A stretch of 43,942 bases of DNA from Lachnospiraceae bacterium (lineage in GTDB: Bacteria > Bacillota > Clostridia > Lachnospirales > Lachnospiraceae), in assembly GCA_017465845.1 (NCBI GenBank), contig JAFTVH010000190.1:1-43942 (forward strand), written 5' to 3'. A program made the position numbers and the translations under genes. Of this stretch, positions 17,568 to 25,411 are shown one piece after another; the first letter of the stretch is position 1, and every line of letters begins with the position of its first letter. Below the pieces are notes generated by a model. The model was not told the DNA's origin. It searched no databases and saw nothing but the letters and a program-made list of their open reading frames with translations.

Positions 17568-19763
17568 ATGTCTATTCAATATTATTCTGATAGTAAGATT
17601 TTTAAATTGGATTCACAAAATACAAGCTATGTTTTACAGGTAGAATCCCATGGTTATTTGCTGCACCTCTACTATGGAGCACTTATTCCGGACGCTGAAC
17701 TGGGATATCTTTCCTATACTTGCTATCATCAACACCATATGCCCCGTGTTGAAATGGAAGGTCCTGTTTATTTTAGTAAAGATGTGAATCGTATGGAATA
17801 TTCATGCAATGGTTGCGGGGATTTCCGGGGAAGTGCACTGTCAATAGTTGGTTCGATAGGAACAGCTGACACCGATATTCAATATGTCTCTCATAAGATT
17901 TATGAAGGGAAGCCTAAAATTGAAGGACAGCCTGCAACATATGCAGAGGAAAATGAAGCCCAAACCTTGGAGATTCTTTGCAAGGATCATGTAAGTGGTG
18001 CAGAGGTAACGCTTTTCTATACTGTTTTTTCGAATTACGGTGCAATGACACGTCATGTTGCAGTGCGAAACACCTCTGATTCGGCAATGAATATTCAACG
18101 GGTATTCAGTACTTGTCTTGATTTCCATGATGCGAGAGATATGGACGTTATACATTTGTACGGAAACTGGGGAAGAGAACAGAGATTTGAACGTACATCG
18201 CTGTTGCACGGAACCCAATCGGTTGGCAGTAAACGAGGCGGCTCTTCCCATATGCACAATCCCTTTATCGCTATTTGTTCACATGACGCGACAGAGGAAT
18301 TTGGTGACGTATATGGTATAAATCTGGTCTACACAGGTAATTTCATGGCTTCTGCTGAGATGGATTGTGATGGTGGAGCGAGAGTACTTATGGGCATCAA
18401 TCCCGATGGCTTTTCATGGTGTCTTGAAGCGGGAGAGGTTTTTTATACCCCTGAAGCAGTAATGGTGTATTCAAATGAAGGCCTTGGAGGCATGAGCCGA
18501 ATATTCCATCGTCTTTACAGGAACAATCTTTGCAGGGGACCTTGGAAGAATAAAAAACGTCCTATATTGATCAATAACTGGGAAGCGACCTATTTTGATT
18601 TTAACGAGGAAAAGTTATATGACATTGCAAAGACTGCCTCAGAGCTGGGCATTGAAATGCTTGTAATGGACGATGGCTGGTTTGGCAGTCGAAATTCCAG
18701 TGAATCCGCTCTTGGCGATTGGTTTGTCAATGAAGAAAAGTTAAAGGGCGGACTCGGAAAGTTGACCGAACACGTAAATGCTCTCGGTATGAAATTTGGT
18801 ATCTGGTTCGAGCCTGAGATGGTGTCCCGTGACAGTGAATTGTTCCGGACTCACCCCGAATGGGCTTTACAGACGCCCGGTCGCCATATGAGTATTGCAC
18901 GTCATCAGTATGTGCTGGATATGAGTCGTCAGGATGTTCGTGATTATCTTTTCGATTGTATAAAAAAGGTATTGGATAATGCCAATATCGCTTACGTAAA
19001 ATGGGACTTCAACCGTAGTTTAACCGAGGTGGGAAGTGCATTGCTTGAGAACAAGCGTCAACAGGAGGTCTTCCACCGTTATGTGCTGGGTCTTTATGAT
19101 TTGCTTGAAAAGTTACTGAATGCTTACCCGGATCTTTTATTAGAGGGTTGTGCCAGCGGCGGCGGACGTTTTGATCCTGCATGGCTCTATTATGCGCCTC
19201 AGATATGGACGAGTGACGACACCGATGCTATCGAAAGGCTGGATATTCAATATGGAACTTCCATGTGTTATCCTTCGTCAGCTATGGGTTCACACGTTTC
19301 GGCTTGTCCCAATCATCAGATAGGCAGAAATACATCGCTTCAAACACGCGGAGACGTGGCAATGGCGGGTACATTCGGATATGAGTTGGATATTACAAAA
19401 CTCAGTGATGAGGAGAAAGAGATCGTACGCAAGCAATGTGCTGATTATCACAAATATTATGATGTTATTCATTATGGTGATCTTTACAGACTGATATCTC
19501 CTTGGAAAGACCGCACGCGTTGTGCGTGGAGCTATGTTTCGGAAGATAAGAGTGAGGCTTTTGTTACATATGTGGTTATCCGCTGTGATATTCATGAGCG
19601 ATATTATTTGAGACTTGCAGGACTGGATCCCAATCGCCGTTATCTCAATGAGACAACAGGACAAATCCTGTCAGGAAGTACATGGATGAATGCGGGCATA
19701 TGTATTCAGGAGAGGTTACAGGATTTTACTTCTCGCACGTTCCATTTTGTTGCAGTGGATTAA
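17568..19763 (+). CDS. Alpha-galactosidase, GH36
   Basis: Hydrolyses terminal alpha-galactosides such as melibiose, raffinose and stachyose inside the cell. An N-terminal beta-sandwich is followed by the (beta/alpha)8 barrel with LVMDDGWFG, the nucleophile Asp480 in VKWDFNR and the acid/base Asp near 550 in TSDDTDAIERLD; this 70-residue spacing matches tetrameric bacterial GH36 enzymes such as Geobacillus AgaA. No signal peptide. Start ATG 17568 has AAGGAG 9 nt upstream; a TTG at 17523 is rejected. Length 731 aa is typical. It is the enzyme expected to process what the ABC transporter brings in. Confidence 0.95.
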   Translation: MSIQYYSDSKIFKLDSQNTSYVLQVESHGYLLHLYYGALIPDAELGYLSYTCYHQHHMPRVEMEGPVYFSKDVNRMEYSCNGCGDFRGSALSIVGSIGTADTDIQYVSHKIYEGKPKIEGQPATYAEENEAQTLEILCKDHVSGAEVTLFYTVFSNYGAMTRHVAVRNTSDSAMNIQRVFSTCLDFHDARDMDVIHLYGNWGREQRFERTSLLHGTQSVGSKRGGSSHMHNPFIAICSHDATEEFGDVYGINLVYTGNFMASAEMDCDGGARVLMGINPDGFSWCLEAGEVFYTPEAVMVYSNEGLGGMSRIFHRLYRNNLCRGPWKNKKRPILINNWEATYFDFNEEKLYDIAKTASELGIEMLVMDDGWFGSRNSSESALGDWFVNEEKLKGGLGKLTEHVNALGMKFGIWFEPEMVSRDSELFRTHPEWALQTPGRHMSIARHQYVLDMSRQDVRDYLFDCIKKVLDNANIAYVKWDFNRSLTEVGSALLENKRQQEVFHRYVLGLYDLLEKLLNAYPDLLLEGCASGGGRFDPAWLYYAPQIWTSDDTDAIERLDIQYGTSMCYPSSAMGSHVSACPNHQIGRNTSLQTRGDVAMAGTFGYELDITKLSDEEKEIVRKQCADYHKYYDVIHYGDLYRLISPWKDRTRCAWSYVSEDKSEAFVTYVVIRCDIHERYYLRLAGLDPNRRYLNETTGQILSGSTWMNAGICIQERLQDFTSRTFHFVAVD

Positions 19764-19793
19764 TGAATACAAAAGTAAAACCAAGGAGTTTTT

Positions 19794-20648
19794 ATGAAAA
19801 AAAGTTTGGATGTAATAAAGGAGTTTGGAATTATTACCATTGCATCGGCGATTGTGGCTGCGTCTGATTTTTTCTTCCTGGTACCAAGCAATGTGCCTGT
19901 GGGAAGTATAATCGGTCTGGCAATCGTGCTGACTAATTTCATTCCGCTGTCTGTAGCGTCAATCAATATGATTATAAACGTAGCATTGCTGATGGTTGGA
20001 TTTTTGCTGCTTGGAAGAGAATTCGGTGTCAAAACCATTTATACCTCGATCCTGATACCGGGTCTTATAGGCGTTTATGAAGCTATTTTTCCAAACTATA
20101 CTTCCATTATGGGCGATCCTTTTCTGGATGTGATCTGCTCTCTCTTTCTGCTGTGCTTCGGACAGGCAATCCTGTTCCAAAGAAATGCTTCCTCCGGTGG
20201 TTTGGATATTGTGGCAAAGCTGATGAATAAATTTTTACATATGGATCTGGGCCGCGCCATGTCCACCTCCGGAATGCTGATTGCTCTGTCCTCCATGTTC
20301 GTTAGCGATGCAAAGATCGTAGTATTGAGTGTACTTGGGACCTACTTATCTGGTGTCGTGCTGGATTACATTATTTTTGGATTTGACATGAAAAAGCGCG
20401 TCTGCATCATTTCCAAAAAACAGGAAGAGATCCGCGCCTATATATTAAACGAGATTCAAAGCGGTGCTACCGTTTATGAGGTCTATGGCGCATACAATAT
20501 GGATGTTCACAAAGAAATCGTTACCATCGTGGATAAAAATGAGTACGCAAAGCTGATGAGCTTTATTGAAAAAAACGACAAAGAAGCTTTTATAACCGTT
20601 TATTCAGTCAATAAAGCAATCTATCGCCCGAAGAATAAAAATTTATAA
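19794..20648 (+). CDS. YitT-family membrane protein (DUF161/DUF2179)
   Basis: Five to six hydrophobic helices in the first ~190 residues (YitT membrane domain, ASDFFFLVPSNVPVGSIIGL) and a soluble DUF2179 domain at the C-terminus (GATVYEVYGAYN). The family is widespread in Firmicutes and its transport function is not settled. AAGGAG lies 8 nt before ATG. Length 284 aa is normal. It lies 30 bp after the GH36 gene, so it may be read through from the sugar operon, though there is no functional link I can see. Confidence 0.9.
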   Translation: MKKSLDVIKEFGIITIASAIVAASDFFFLVPSNVPVGSIIGLAIVLTNFIPLSVASINMIINVALLMVGFLLLGREFGVKTIYTSILIPGLIGVYEAIFPNYTSIMGDPFLDVICSLFLLCFGQAILFQRNASSGGLDIVAKLMNKFLHMDLGRAMSTSGMLIALSSMFVSDAKIVVLSVLGTYLSGVVLDYIIFGFDMKKRVCIISKKQEEIRAYILNEIQSGATVYEVYGAYNMDVHKEIVTIVDKNEYAKLMSFIEKNDKEAFITVYSVNKAIYRPKNKNL

Positions 20649-20685
20649 AAGAACCATCAACTTGCAAATTGTTTAAAATTACCTG

Positions 20686-20714
20686 TTGTCAAATGCCCCA
20701 ACATTGGCTATAAT
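20686..20714 (+). promoter_or_regulatory. sigma-A promoter of 6S RNA
   Basis: TTGTCA (20686-20691), 17-bp spacer, TATAAT (20709-20714); predicted start near 20721. Confidence 0.8.
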
Positions 20715-20720
20715 ATACTT

Positions 20721-20911
20721 AACCTGAGATGCACGACAACTCCTGTTAGTTTTGAACCTACATTTACTTTAAACGGGATTCCTATATTGCCAAGTGGCTG
20801 TCAAGCCCTCACTCATTTGAGGATTGGAAGGGAAGGCAAAAGCTTTGGTTGCGGATTTACCCACCTGGCGAGAGCTAGGAGTCAAAAGGCAGGAACCGGC
20901 ATCTTGGGGGA
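20721..20911 (+). ncRNA. ssrS: 6S RNA
   Basis: Regulatory RNA that binds the housekeeping RNA polymerase by imitating an open promoter. The closing stem is recognisable: CCTGAGATGC at the 5' end pairs with GGCATCTTGGGG at the 3' end. The internal TTTTGAACCTACA, the GGGATTCCT segment and the CCACCTGGCGAGAGCTAGGA region fit the Firmicutes consensus as I remember it. About 190 nt, the right size. It has its own promoter directly upstream. The exact 3' end is uncertain. A covariance-model scan with the 6S family would confirm it. Confidence 0.8.
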
Positions 20912-20967
20912 ATAATACATGGGATAAGTGTAATACACAATACCAAAGCGTTGAGATACCAATGATA

Positions 20968-20998
20968 AGAGAGCAGTCCGGTGTGGCTGCTCTTTTCT
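20968..20998 (+). terminator. intrinsic terminator after 6S RNA
   Basis: AGAGCAG (20970-20976) pairs with CTGCTCT (20987-20993), followed by TTTTCT. It lies about 60 nt past the mature 6S end and ahead of the SpoIID-like gene. Confidence 0.7.
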
Positions 20999-21034
20999 AA
21001 TCATGTATAAAAAAGTCGGACAAGAGGGTAAGCG

Positions 21035-23014
21035 ATGGATTTTAAAGAACGGGAAAATAAACTGAGCAAATCTCAGCGAATGCAGCTGAAAGCATTGGCC
21101 TGTATCCTGGGCATTGTACTGCTGCTGATTCTGCTGGTCTGCAGACTGTTCAGTGCCATATTACAGTGGATAGAGCCGGAGCCTGTCATCAGGAATCTTT
21201 ATAACGTGTGGATTATGGAGACAGGAGAGAATCATCTGAAAGTTTTTGAAGAGGGACTTGAGAAAGTTTATGAGTGCGAAGAAGGTGTAATGATACCTGA
21301 GGAAGCCAGAGAACAGGTGGCTGATATCGTGCTTTCTGATGAGAAGGTTGCACGGGTTCAGGTAAAATCACATAAAATAAATGGTAAGGTTCTGGCAGTA
21401 GATTCGGAAGGTATCGAACTGGAGGGGGTAGGAAAGTATGCACTGACTGAAAGAGTCAAAGGCTACCGGCTCTATGATACCTTGACGATGTGTACGGGGC
21501 AGGATTTGCTGATCGGTTATGATTTTGCGGACTTTGTGCTGGAGGATGGTAAAATCTGTGCCATTCTGATGGTAAAAGAAGAGGTGATGGAATATATCAG
21601 AGTTCTGATAAAATCCGGGGATTATAAAGCAACGCTGCACGATAGACTTACCATAACCTCTGATGCCGATTATACAATATGCTATGAGTCCGGTGGGCAG
21701 ACAGTGGAGGAACTACATAAAGCCGGAGAGGTTTGTGAGGTAGATGAAAACAGTCATTGGCTGAAAGAAGGCAGGATTCGCATTGTGCCATCTGTATTGA
21801 CCGGAAAAGTCATTCTGCAAAATGTGAGTAGAAATCAGGGAATACCGGCTTATCGCGGAACAATAGAAGTGATGAATACCGGGAAGGGATTGGCTGTCAT
21901 CAATGAGGTGCTTTTGGAAGAATATCTTTATAGTGTGGTACCGAGTGAAATGCCGGCTTCTTATCCTGCAGAAGCCTTGAATGCCCAGGCTGTCTGTGCC
22001 AGAACTTATGCATACAAGCACATGCTCCATGCGGGTCTGCCTGAATATGGGGCTCATGTGGACGACAGTACCGGATATCAGGTCTATAACAATATTGCAG
22101 AGCAGGAAGCTGCCACTACTGCAGTAAAAGAGACATATGGGCAAATTTTGTTTTGGGAAGAGGGCGCTGCACCGGCTGATACCTATTATTATTCTACTTC
22201 CTGCGGTGTGGGAAGCGATGCCGACGTATGGAGTGTGGAAAGCGGCGGCAGTCCGGCGTATTTGACCTCACAGCTGATCAATCGGACTGAAATGGCTAAT
22301 TTCATAGCCGGATCGGCAGGAACAACAGCTGAAGTGGCAGGAACGACTAGCGGAGCGGAAGTAGTAACTTCAGAAGCAACAGCATCAGAAGCAGAAAGAA
22401 CGGAAGCCCCGGATTTAACCAGGGAAGAAGATTTTGCCCGGTTTATCTGTTCTAAAAACGTGGATGATTATGAAGTATCAGAAAGCTGGTATCGCTGGCA
22501 ATATGAGAAAGAATCCATCGATTCTGATACGATCTGCCAGCGACTGAAGGAGCGCTATCAGGCCAATCCTTCCAGGATACTGACCCTGCAGCAAGACGGA
22601 ACGTATAAAAGTGAGGATGTGAAAGGGTGGAATCATATCCTGAATTTGGAGATTACAGAGCGGGGAGCAGGAGGCGTGGCGAAGGAACTGCTTCTTACGA
22701 CAGATAAAGAGACATATCTGATTTTTACAGAATACAATATCAGATACATACTCTGTGACGGGGAAACCAAGGTTTTCAGGCAGGATGGCAGTCAGGCTTC
22801 GGCACCCACACTGCTTCCCAGTGGTTTTTTCCTGTTAGAGACTGTTAAAGAGAAGGAAAATGTGGTAGGATATTATTTGACAGGTGGCGGATACGGCCAT
22901 GGAGTGGGGATGTCTCAGAACGGTGCACGGAACATGGCAGCGGAGGGCAGGACAGCGCAGGAGATTCTGGCGTTTTTCTATCAGGGATGTCTGCTTCTAA
23001 ACGTATATGAATGA
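21035..23014 (+). CDS. SpoIID/LytB-domain protein, membrane-anchored
   Basis: A single N-terminal transmembrane helix (ALACILGIVLLLILLVCRLF, residues ~22-45) anchors an extracytoplasmic protein. The SpoIID/LytB domain starts near residue 290 (EVLLEEYLYSVVPSEMPASY, then ALNAQAVCARTYA) and ends with GGGYGHGVGMSQNGARNMA. SpoIID is the lytic transglycosylase that trims peptidoglycan during engulfment; this 659-aa protein is twice as long as SpoIID and has a Thr/Ala/Glu-rich insert (about residues 430-470) splitting the domain. So it is a relative rather than SpoIID itself. GAGGG lies 6-7 nt before ATG. Confidence 0.88.
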   Translation: MDFKERENKLSKSQRMQLKALACILGIVLLLILLVCRLFSAILQWIEPEPVIRNLYNVWIMETGENHLKVFEEGLEKVYECEEGVMIPEEAREQVADIVLSDEKVARVQVKSHKINGKVLAVDSEGIELEGVGKYALTERVKGYRLYDTLTMCTGQDLLIGYDFADFVLEDGKICAILMVKEEVMEYIRVLIKSGDYKATLHDRLTITSDADYTICYESGGQTVEELHKAGEVCEVDENSHWLKEGRIRIVPSVLTGKVILQNVSRNQGIPAYRGTIEVMNTGKGLAVINEVLLEEYLYSVVPSEMPASYPAEALNAQAVCARTYAYKHMLHAGLPEYGAHVDDSTGYQVYNNIAEQEAATTAVKETYGQILFWEEGAAPADTYYYSTSCGVGSDADVWSVESGGSPAYLTSQLINRTEMANFIAGSAGTTAEVAGTTSGAEVVTSEATASEAERTEAPDLTREEDFARFICSKNVDDYEVSESWYRWQYEKESIDSDTICQRLKERYQANPSRILTLQQDGTYKSEDVKGWNHILNLEITERGAGGVAKELLLTTDKETYLIFTEYNIRYILCDGETKVFRQDGSQASAPTLLPSGFFLLETVKEKENVVGYYLTGGGYGHGVGMSQNGARNMAAEGRTAQEILAFFYQGCLLLNVYE

Positions 23015-23035
23015 TGAAGTGAGGAGACCTAAAAG

Positions 23036-23872
23036 GTGTTGAAACTTATTTTTACCGTGCGAAAGCTTGCCGGACAAATGAAGAAAGAGAATATCAGTGC
23101 ATTTGCGTCAAGTGCTGCTTTTTTCCTGTTTTTATCCATTGTGCCGATGCTGATCATGATATGTACGATTATTCCTTTTACGCCGCTGACGGAGGAAAAC
23201 CTGCTGACTGCTGTGACGGATTTTACGCCTGATCTTATGGATCCGTTGGTTGCCAGCCTGATTTCCGATGTGTATGACAAATCAGCGGGAATCTTGTCTG
23301 TAGCTGCACTGGCAACCTTATGGTCTGCGGGGAAAGGCGTCCAGGCTCTTGTGTGGGGTCTGAATGCTGTCAATGATGCAGAAGAGGAGAGGAACTTTTT
23401 TCTGCTTAGAGTGATTTCTTCTCTATATACCTTTGTTATGCTGATCGTGTTGATTTTGTCCCTGTTTATCATGGTCTTTGGAAATCAGCTGGTAATATTG
23501 GTGCTGCACAGGGTTCCGCAGATCAGAATTTTGTTTGAATTCCTGATGCATTTCAGATTCCTGGCGGTGTGGCTGGTGCTGACGATTCTCTTTGCGGCCG
23601 TTTATGCATACGTACCGGCTAAAAAGCTGCATTTTAAGGACCAGATTCCGGGAGCAACTTTTACAGCAGTGGCTTGGAGTATTTTTTCCTGGTGCTTTTC
23701 CCTGTATGTGGGCAGGGGGGATTCGTATTCTATTTACGGCAGCTTGTCCATCATTGTCATTATCATGATCTGGCTTTATGTCTGTATGTATATCATGATG
23801 ATCGGGGCATATCTCAATCGATGGTGGGGAGAAGAGAACGGATTGGTTGGAAATTTAAAAAGTAGTACTTGA
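23036..23872 (+). CDS. YihY/BrkB-family inner-membrane protein
   Basis: About six transmembrane helices with the family pattern: SSAAFFLFLSIVPMLIMICT near the N-terminus, SAGKGVQALVWGLNAVN in the middle, and GSLSIIVIIMIWLYVCMYIMM close to the C-terminus. The function is not established (the old 'ribonuclease BN' label is wrong for the family). Start is GTG 23036, with GAGGAG 9 nt upstream; TTG follows as codon 2. Length 278 aa is usual. It sits 21 bp after the SpoIID-like gene. Its stop codon overlaps the -35 box of the pheS T-box promoter. Confidence 0.88.
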   Translation: MLKLIFTVRKLAGQMKKENISAFASSAAFFLFLSIVPMLIMICTIIPFTPLTEENLLTAVTDFTPDLMDPLVASLISDVYDKSAGILSVAALATLWSAGKGVQALVWGLNAVNDAEEERNFFLLRVISSLYTFVMLIVLILSLFIMVFGNQLVILVLHRVPQIRILFEFLMHFRFLAVWLVLTILFAAVYAYVPAKKLHFKDQIPGATFTAVAWSIFSWCFSLYVGRGDSYSIYGSLSIIVIIMIWLYVCMYIMMIGAYLNRWWGEENGLVGNLKSST

Positions 23873-23897
23873 CATTTACCCTGTAAATCACTAAAAT
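23869..23897 (+). promoter_or_regulatory. sigma-A promoter of the pheST T-box operon
   Basis: Consensus TTGACA (23869-23874), 17-bp spacer, TAAAAT (23892-23897). The TGA stop of the upstream gene (23870-23872) lies inside the -35. Confidence 0.85.
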
Positions 23898-23903
23898 AAA
23901 GAA

Positions 23904-24177
23904 AGATATTAGAAAAGCAATGAAGGTGTACAGTAGAGTATCATTTTCTTTCAGAGAGAGGAAGTCAGCGGCTGGAAGCTTCCTTAAGTTCAGATGATCC
24001 CTCGAAGTTCCCACCGGAGCTGCATGGGCGAGAGCAATGGTAACCTGTGACGTGGAGGCGCGTTAAGCTTAATGAAGAGCCCAAAGGACTTTGAGAATGA
24101 TATCTTAAGTCATTGGGAATATGGGTGGTACCGCGGAAATCTTTTCGTCCCTTGTAGCAAGCTACAAGGGTTTTTTT
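23904..24177 (+). promoter_or_regulatory. T-box riboswitch for tRNA-Phe
   Basis: Binds uncharged tRNA-Phe and then favours the antiterminator, switching on pheST. The T-box sequence GGGTGGTACCGCGG (24123-24136) holds TGGT (24126-24129), which pairs with the tRNA acceptor end (discriminator A, as in tRNA-Phe). In Stem I the specifier is TTC (24008-24010), after GAAG and five bases before GGAGC, the same layout as CTG in the leuS leader of this window. The downstream gene agrees with the specifier. Confidence 0.93.
24149..24177 (+). terminator. T-box controlled terminator of pheST
   Basis: CCCTTGTAGC (24149-24158) and GCTACAAGGG (24161-24170), perfect 10-bp stem, followed by seven T. Confidence 0.92.
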
Positions 24178-24179
24178 GC

Positions 24180-24303
24180 GCGATAAGCAGAGCCAAGTGC
24201 TCGGATGAATGGAAATGTGTGCGTGCACACATTTCCATGAAGAAGAGCATTTGGCGAGCAACGCGAGCCTTGTGTCGCGAAGCGATACAAGGCTGCTTAT
24301 CGC
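24180..24303. repeat. three-way-junction palindromic element in the pheS 5' UTR
   Basis: Outer stem GCGATAAGCAG (24180-24190) / CTGCTTATCGC (24293-24303). Arm one: GCCAAGTGCTC (24192-24202) / GAGCATTTGGC (24245-24255), extended by a 14-bp perfect stem (24209-24222 with 24225-24238). Arm two: GCCTTGTGTCGC (24267-24278) / GCGATACAAGGC (24282-24293) with a GAA loop. Two positions are G-U wobbles. It lies between the T-box terminator and the pheS ribosome site. TTGGCGAGCAA occurs in it (24251) and again at 24322. Looks like a small mobile or regulatory element; family unknown. Confidence 0.8.
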
Positions 24304-24362
24304 AGATGACAGGCGAACCCCTTGGCGAGCAAAGCAAATTTAAATTTTTTACAGGAGGCACT

Positions 24363-25388
24363 ATGAACGCTAATTTGGAACAGATCAAGCAAGAGATCAT
24401 TGCTGGTGCAGAAGAATTAAATTCTTCAAAAGAAGTGTATGAATTCAAAAAGAAATATCTGGATGGCAAGGCCGGTAAGATCGGTCTGCTGATGAAGGAA
24501 ATGAAAAACATTCCCCCTGAGCAGAGAGCAGATTATGGTAAGGGTGTCAATGCGCTGAAGGAATGGGCACTTACCTACCTGGGTGAGATGGATGTGAAAA
24601 TGAAAGCAAAGGAGCTGCAGAACCGCTACGAGTCTGAGAAAATTGACATTTCTCTCCCCGCAGTAGAATCTGAAGAAGGAAATCTTCATCCCATCACTCT
24701 GATTCGCAATCAGCTCATCGATGTATTTGCAGGAATGGGATTTGAGATTTTTGAGGGAACTGAGATTGAGACCGACTATTACAATTTTACAGCGTTAAAT
24801 ACCCCTCAGGATCATCCGGCAAGAGATATGCAGGACACATTCTATCTGTCACCGGAGTTTCTCTTGAGAACACAGACCTCTGCAGGACAGATTCATGTCA
24901 TGGAGAGCAAGAAACCGCCTATTAAGATTTTGTCTCCCGGTAAGGTATTCCGTTCTGATGATGACGCTACGCATTCTCCTATGTTTACCCAGATGGAAGG
25001 TCTGGTAGTAGACAAGGGTATCACACTTTGCGACCTTCAGGGTATGCTGGATGTATTTGTTAAGAAGATTTACGGAGAGGGTACCAAGACCAGACTTCGT
25101 CCTTCTTACTTCCCTTTCACTGAGCCTTCTGTAGAGGTAGACTGCAGCTGTTTTGAATGCGGAGGAAGTGGCTGTAAGCTATGTAAAGGAACAGGCTGGA
25201 TCGAAATCCTGGGTGCCGGAGTGGTAAACAACAAAGTACTGGAGAACTGCGGTGTGGATCCCAATGAATACAGCGGCTTTGCATTCGGTATCGGTATTGA
25301 GCGTACTGCAATGTTAAAATACGGCATCAACAATATTAAATTATTGTTTGAATCCGATTTACGTGTATTAAAACAGTTGAACGACTAA
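24363..25388 (+). CDS. pheS: Phenylalanyl-tRNA synthetase alpha subunit
   Basis: Catalytic subunit of the (alpha-beta)2 enzyme that charges tRNA-Phe. An N-terminal coiled coil (residues ~1-90) is followed by the class II core: motif 2 region RDMQDTFYL...[31 protein letters not shown], and motif 3 [17 protein letters not shown] cysteine-rich turn ([14 protein letters not shown]) replaces the shorter loop, common in Clostridia. The start at 24363 has AGGAGG 4-5 nt upstream; the frame is open upstream to 24072, but that is T-box leader. 341 aa. pheT follows after 23 bp. Confidence 0.96.
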   Translation: MNANLEQIKQEIIAGAEELNSSKEVYEFKKKYLDGKAGKIGLLMKEMKNIPPEQRADYGKGVNALKEWALTYLGEMDVKMKAKELQNRYESEKIDISLPAVESEEGNLHPITLIRNQLIDVFAGMGFEIFEGTEIETDYYNFTALNTPQDHPARDMQDTFYLSPEFLLRTQTSAGQIHVMESKKPPIKILSPGKVFRSDDDATHSPMFTQMEGLVVDKGITLCDLQGMLDVFVKKIYGEGTKTRLRPSYFPFTEPSVEVDCSCFECGGSGCKLCKGTGWIEILGAGVVNNKVLENCGVDPNEYSGFAFGIGIERTAMLKYGINNIKLLFESDLRVLKQLND

Positions 25389-25411
25389 TCAGAAAGGTAA
25401 GGTAAAGAAAT

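Noticed and set aside
23989-23991. TTC at 23989-23991 as T-box specifier
   Set aside because: The TTC at 24008-24010 has the same spacing to GGAGC as CTG in the leuS leader, so it fits the specifier position better.
24072-24362. N-terminal extension of pheS
   Set aside because: This part is the T-box terminator and the palindromic element; AGGAGG before 24363 fixes the start.
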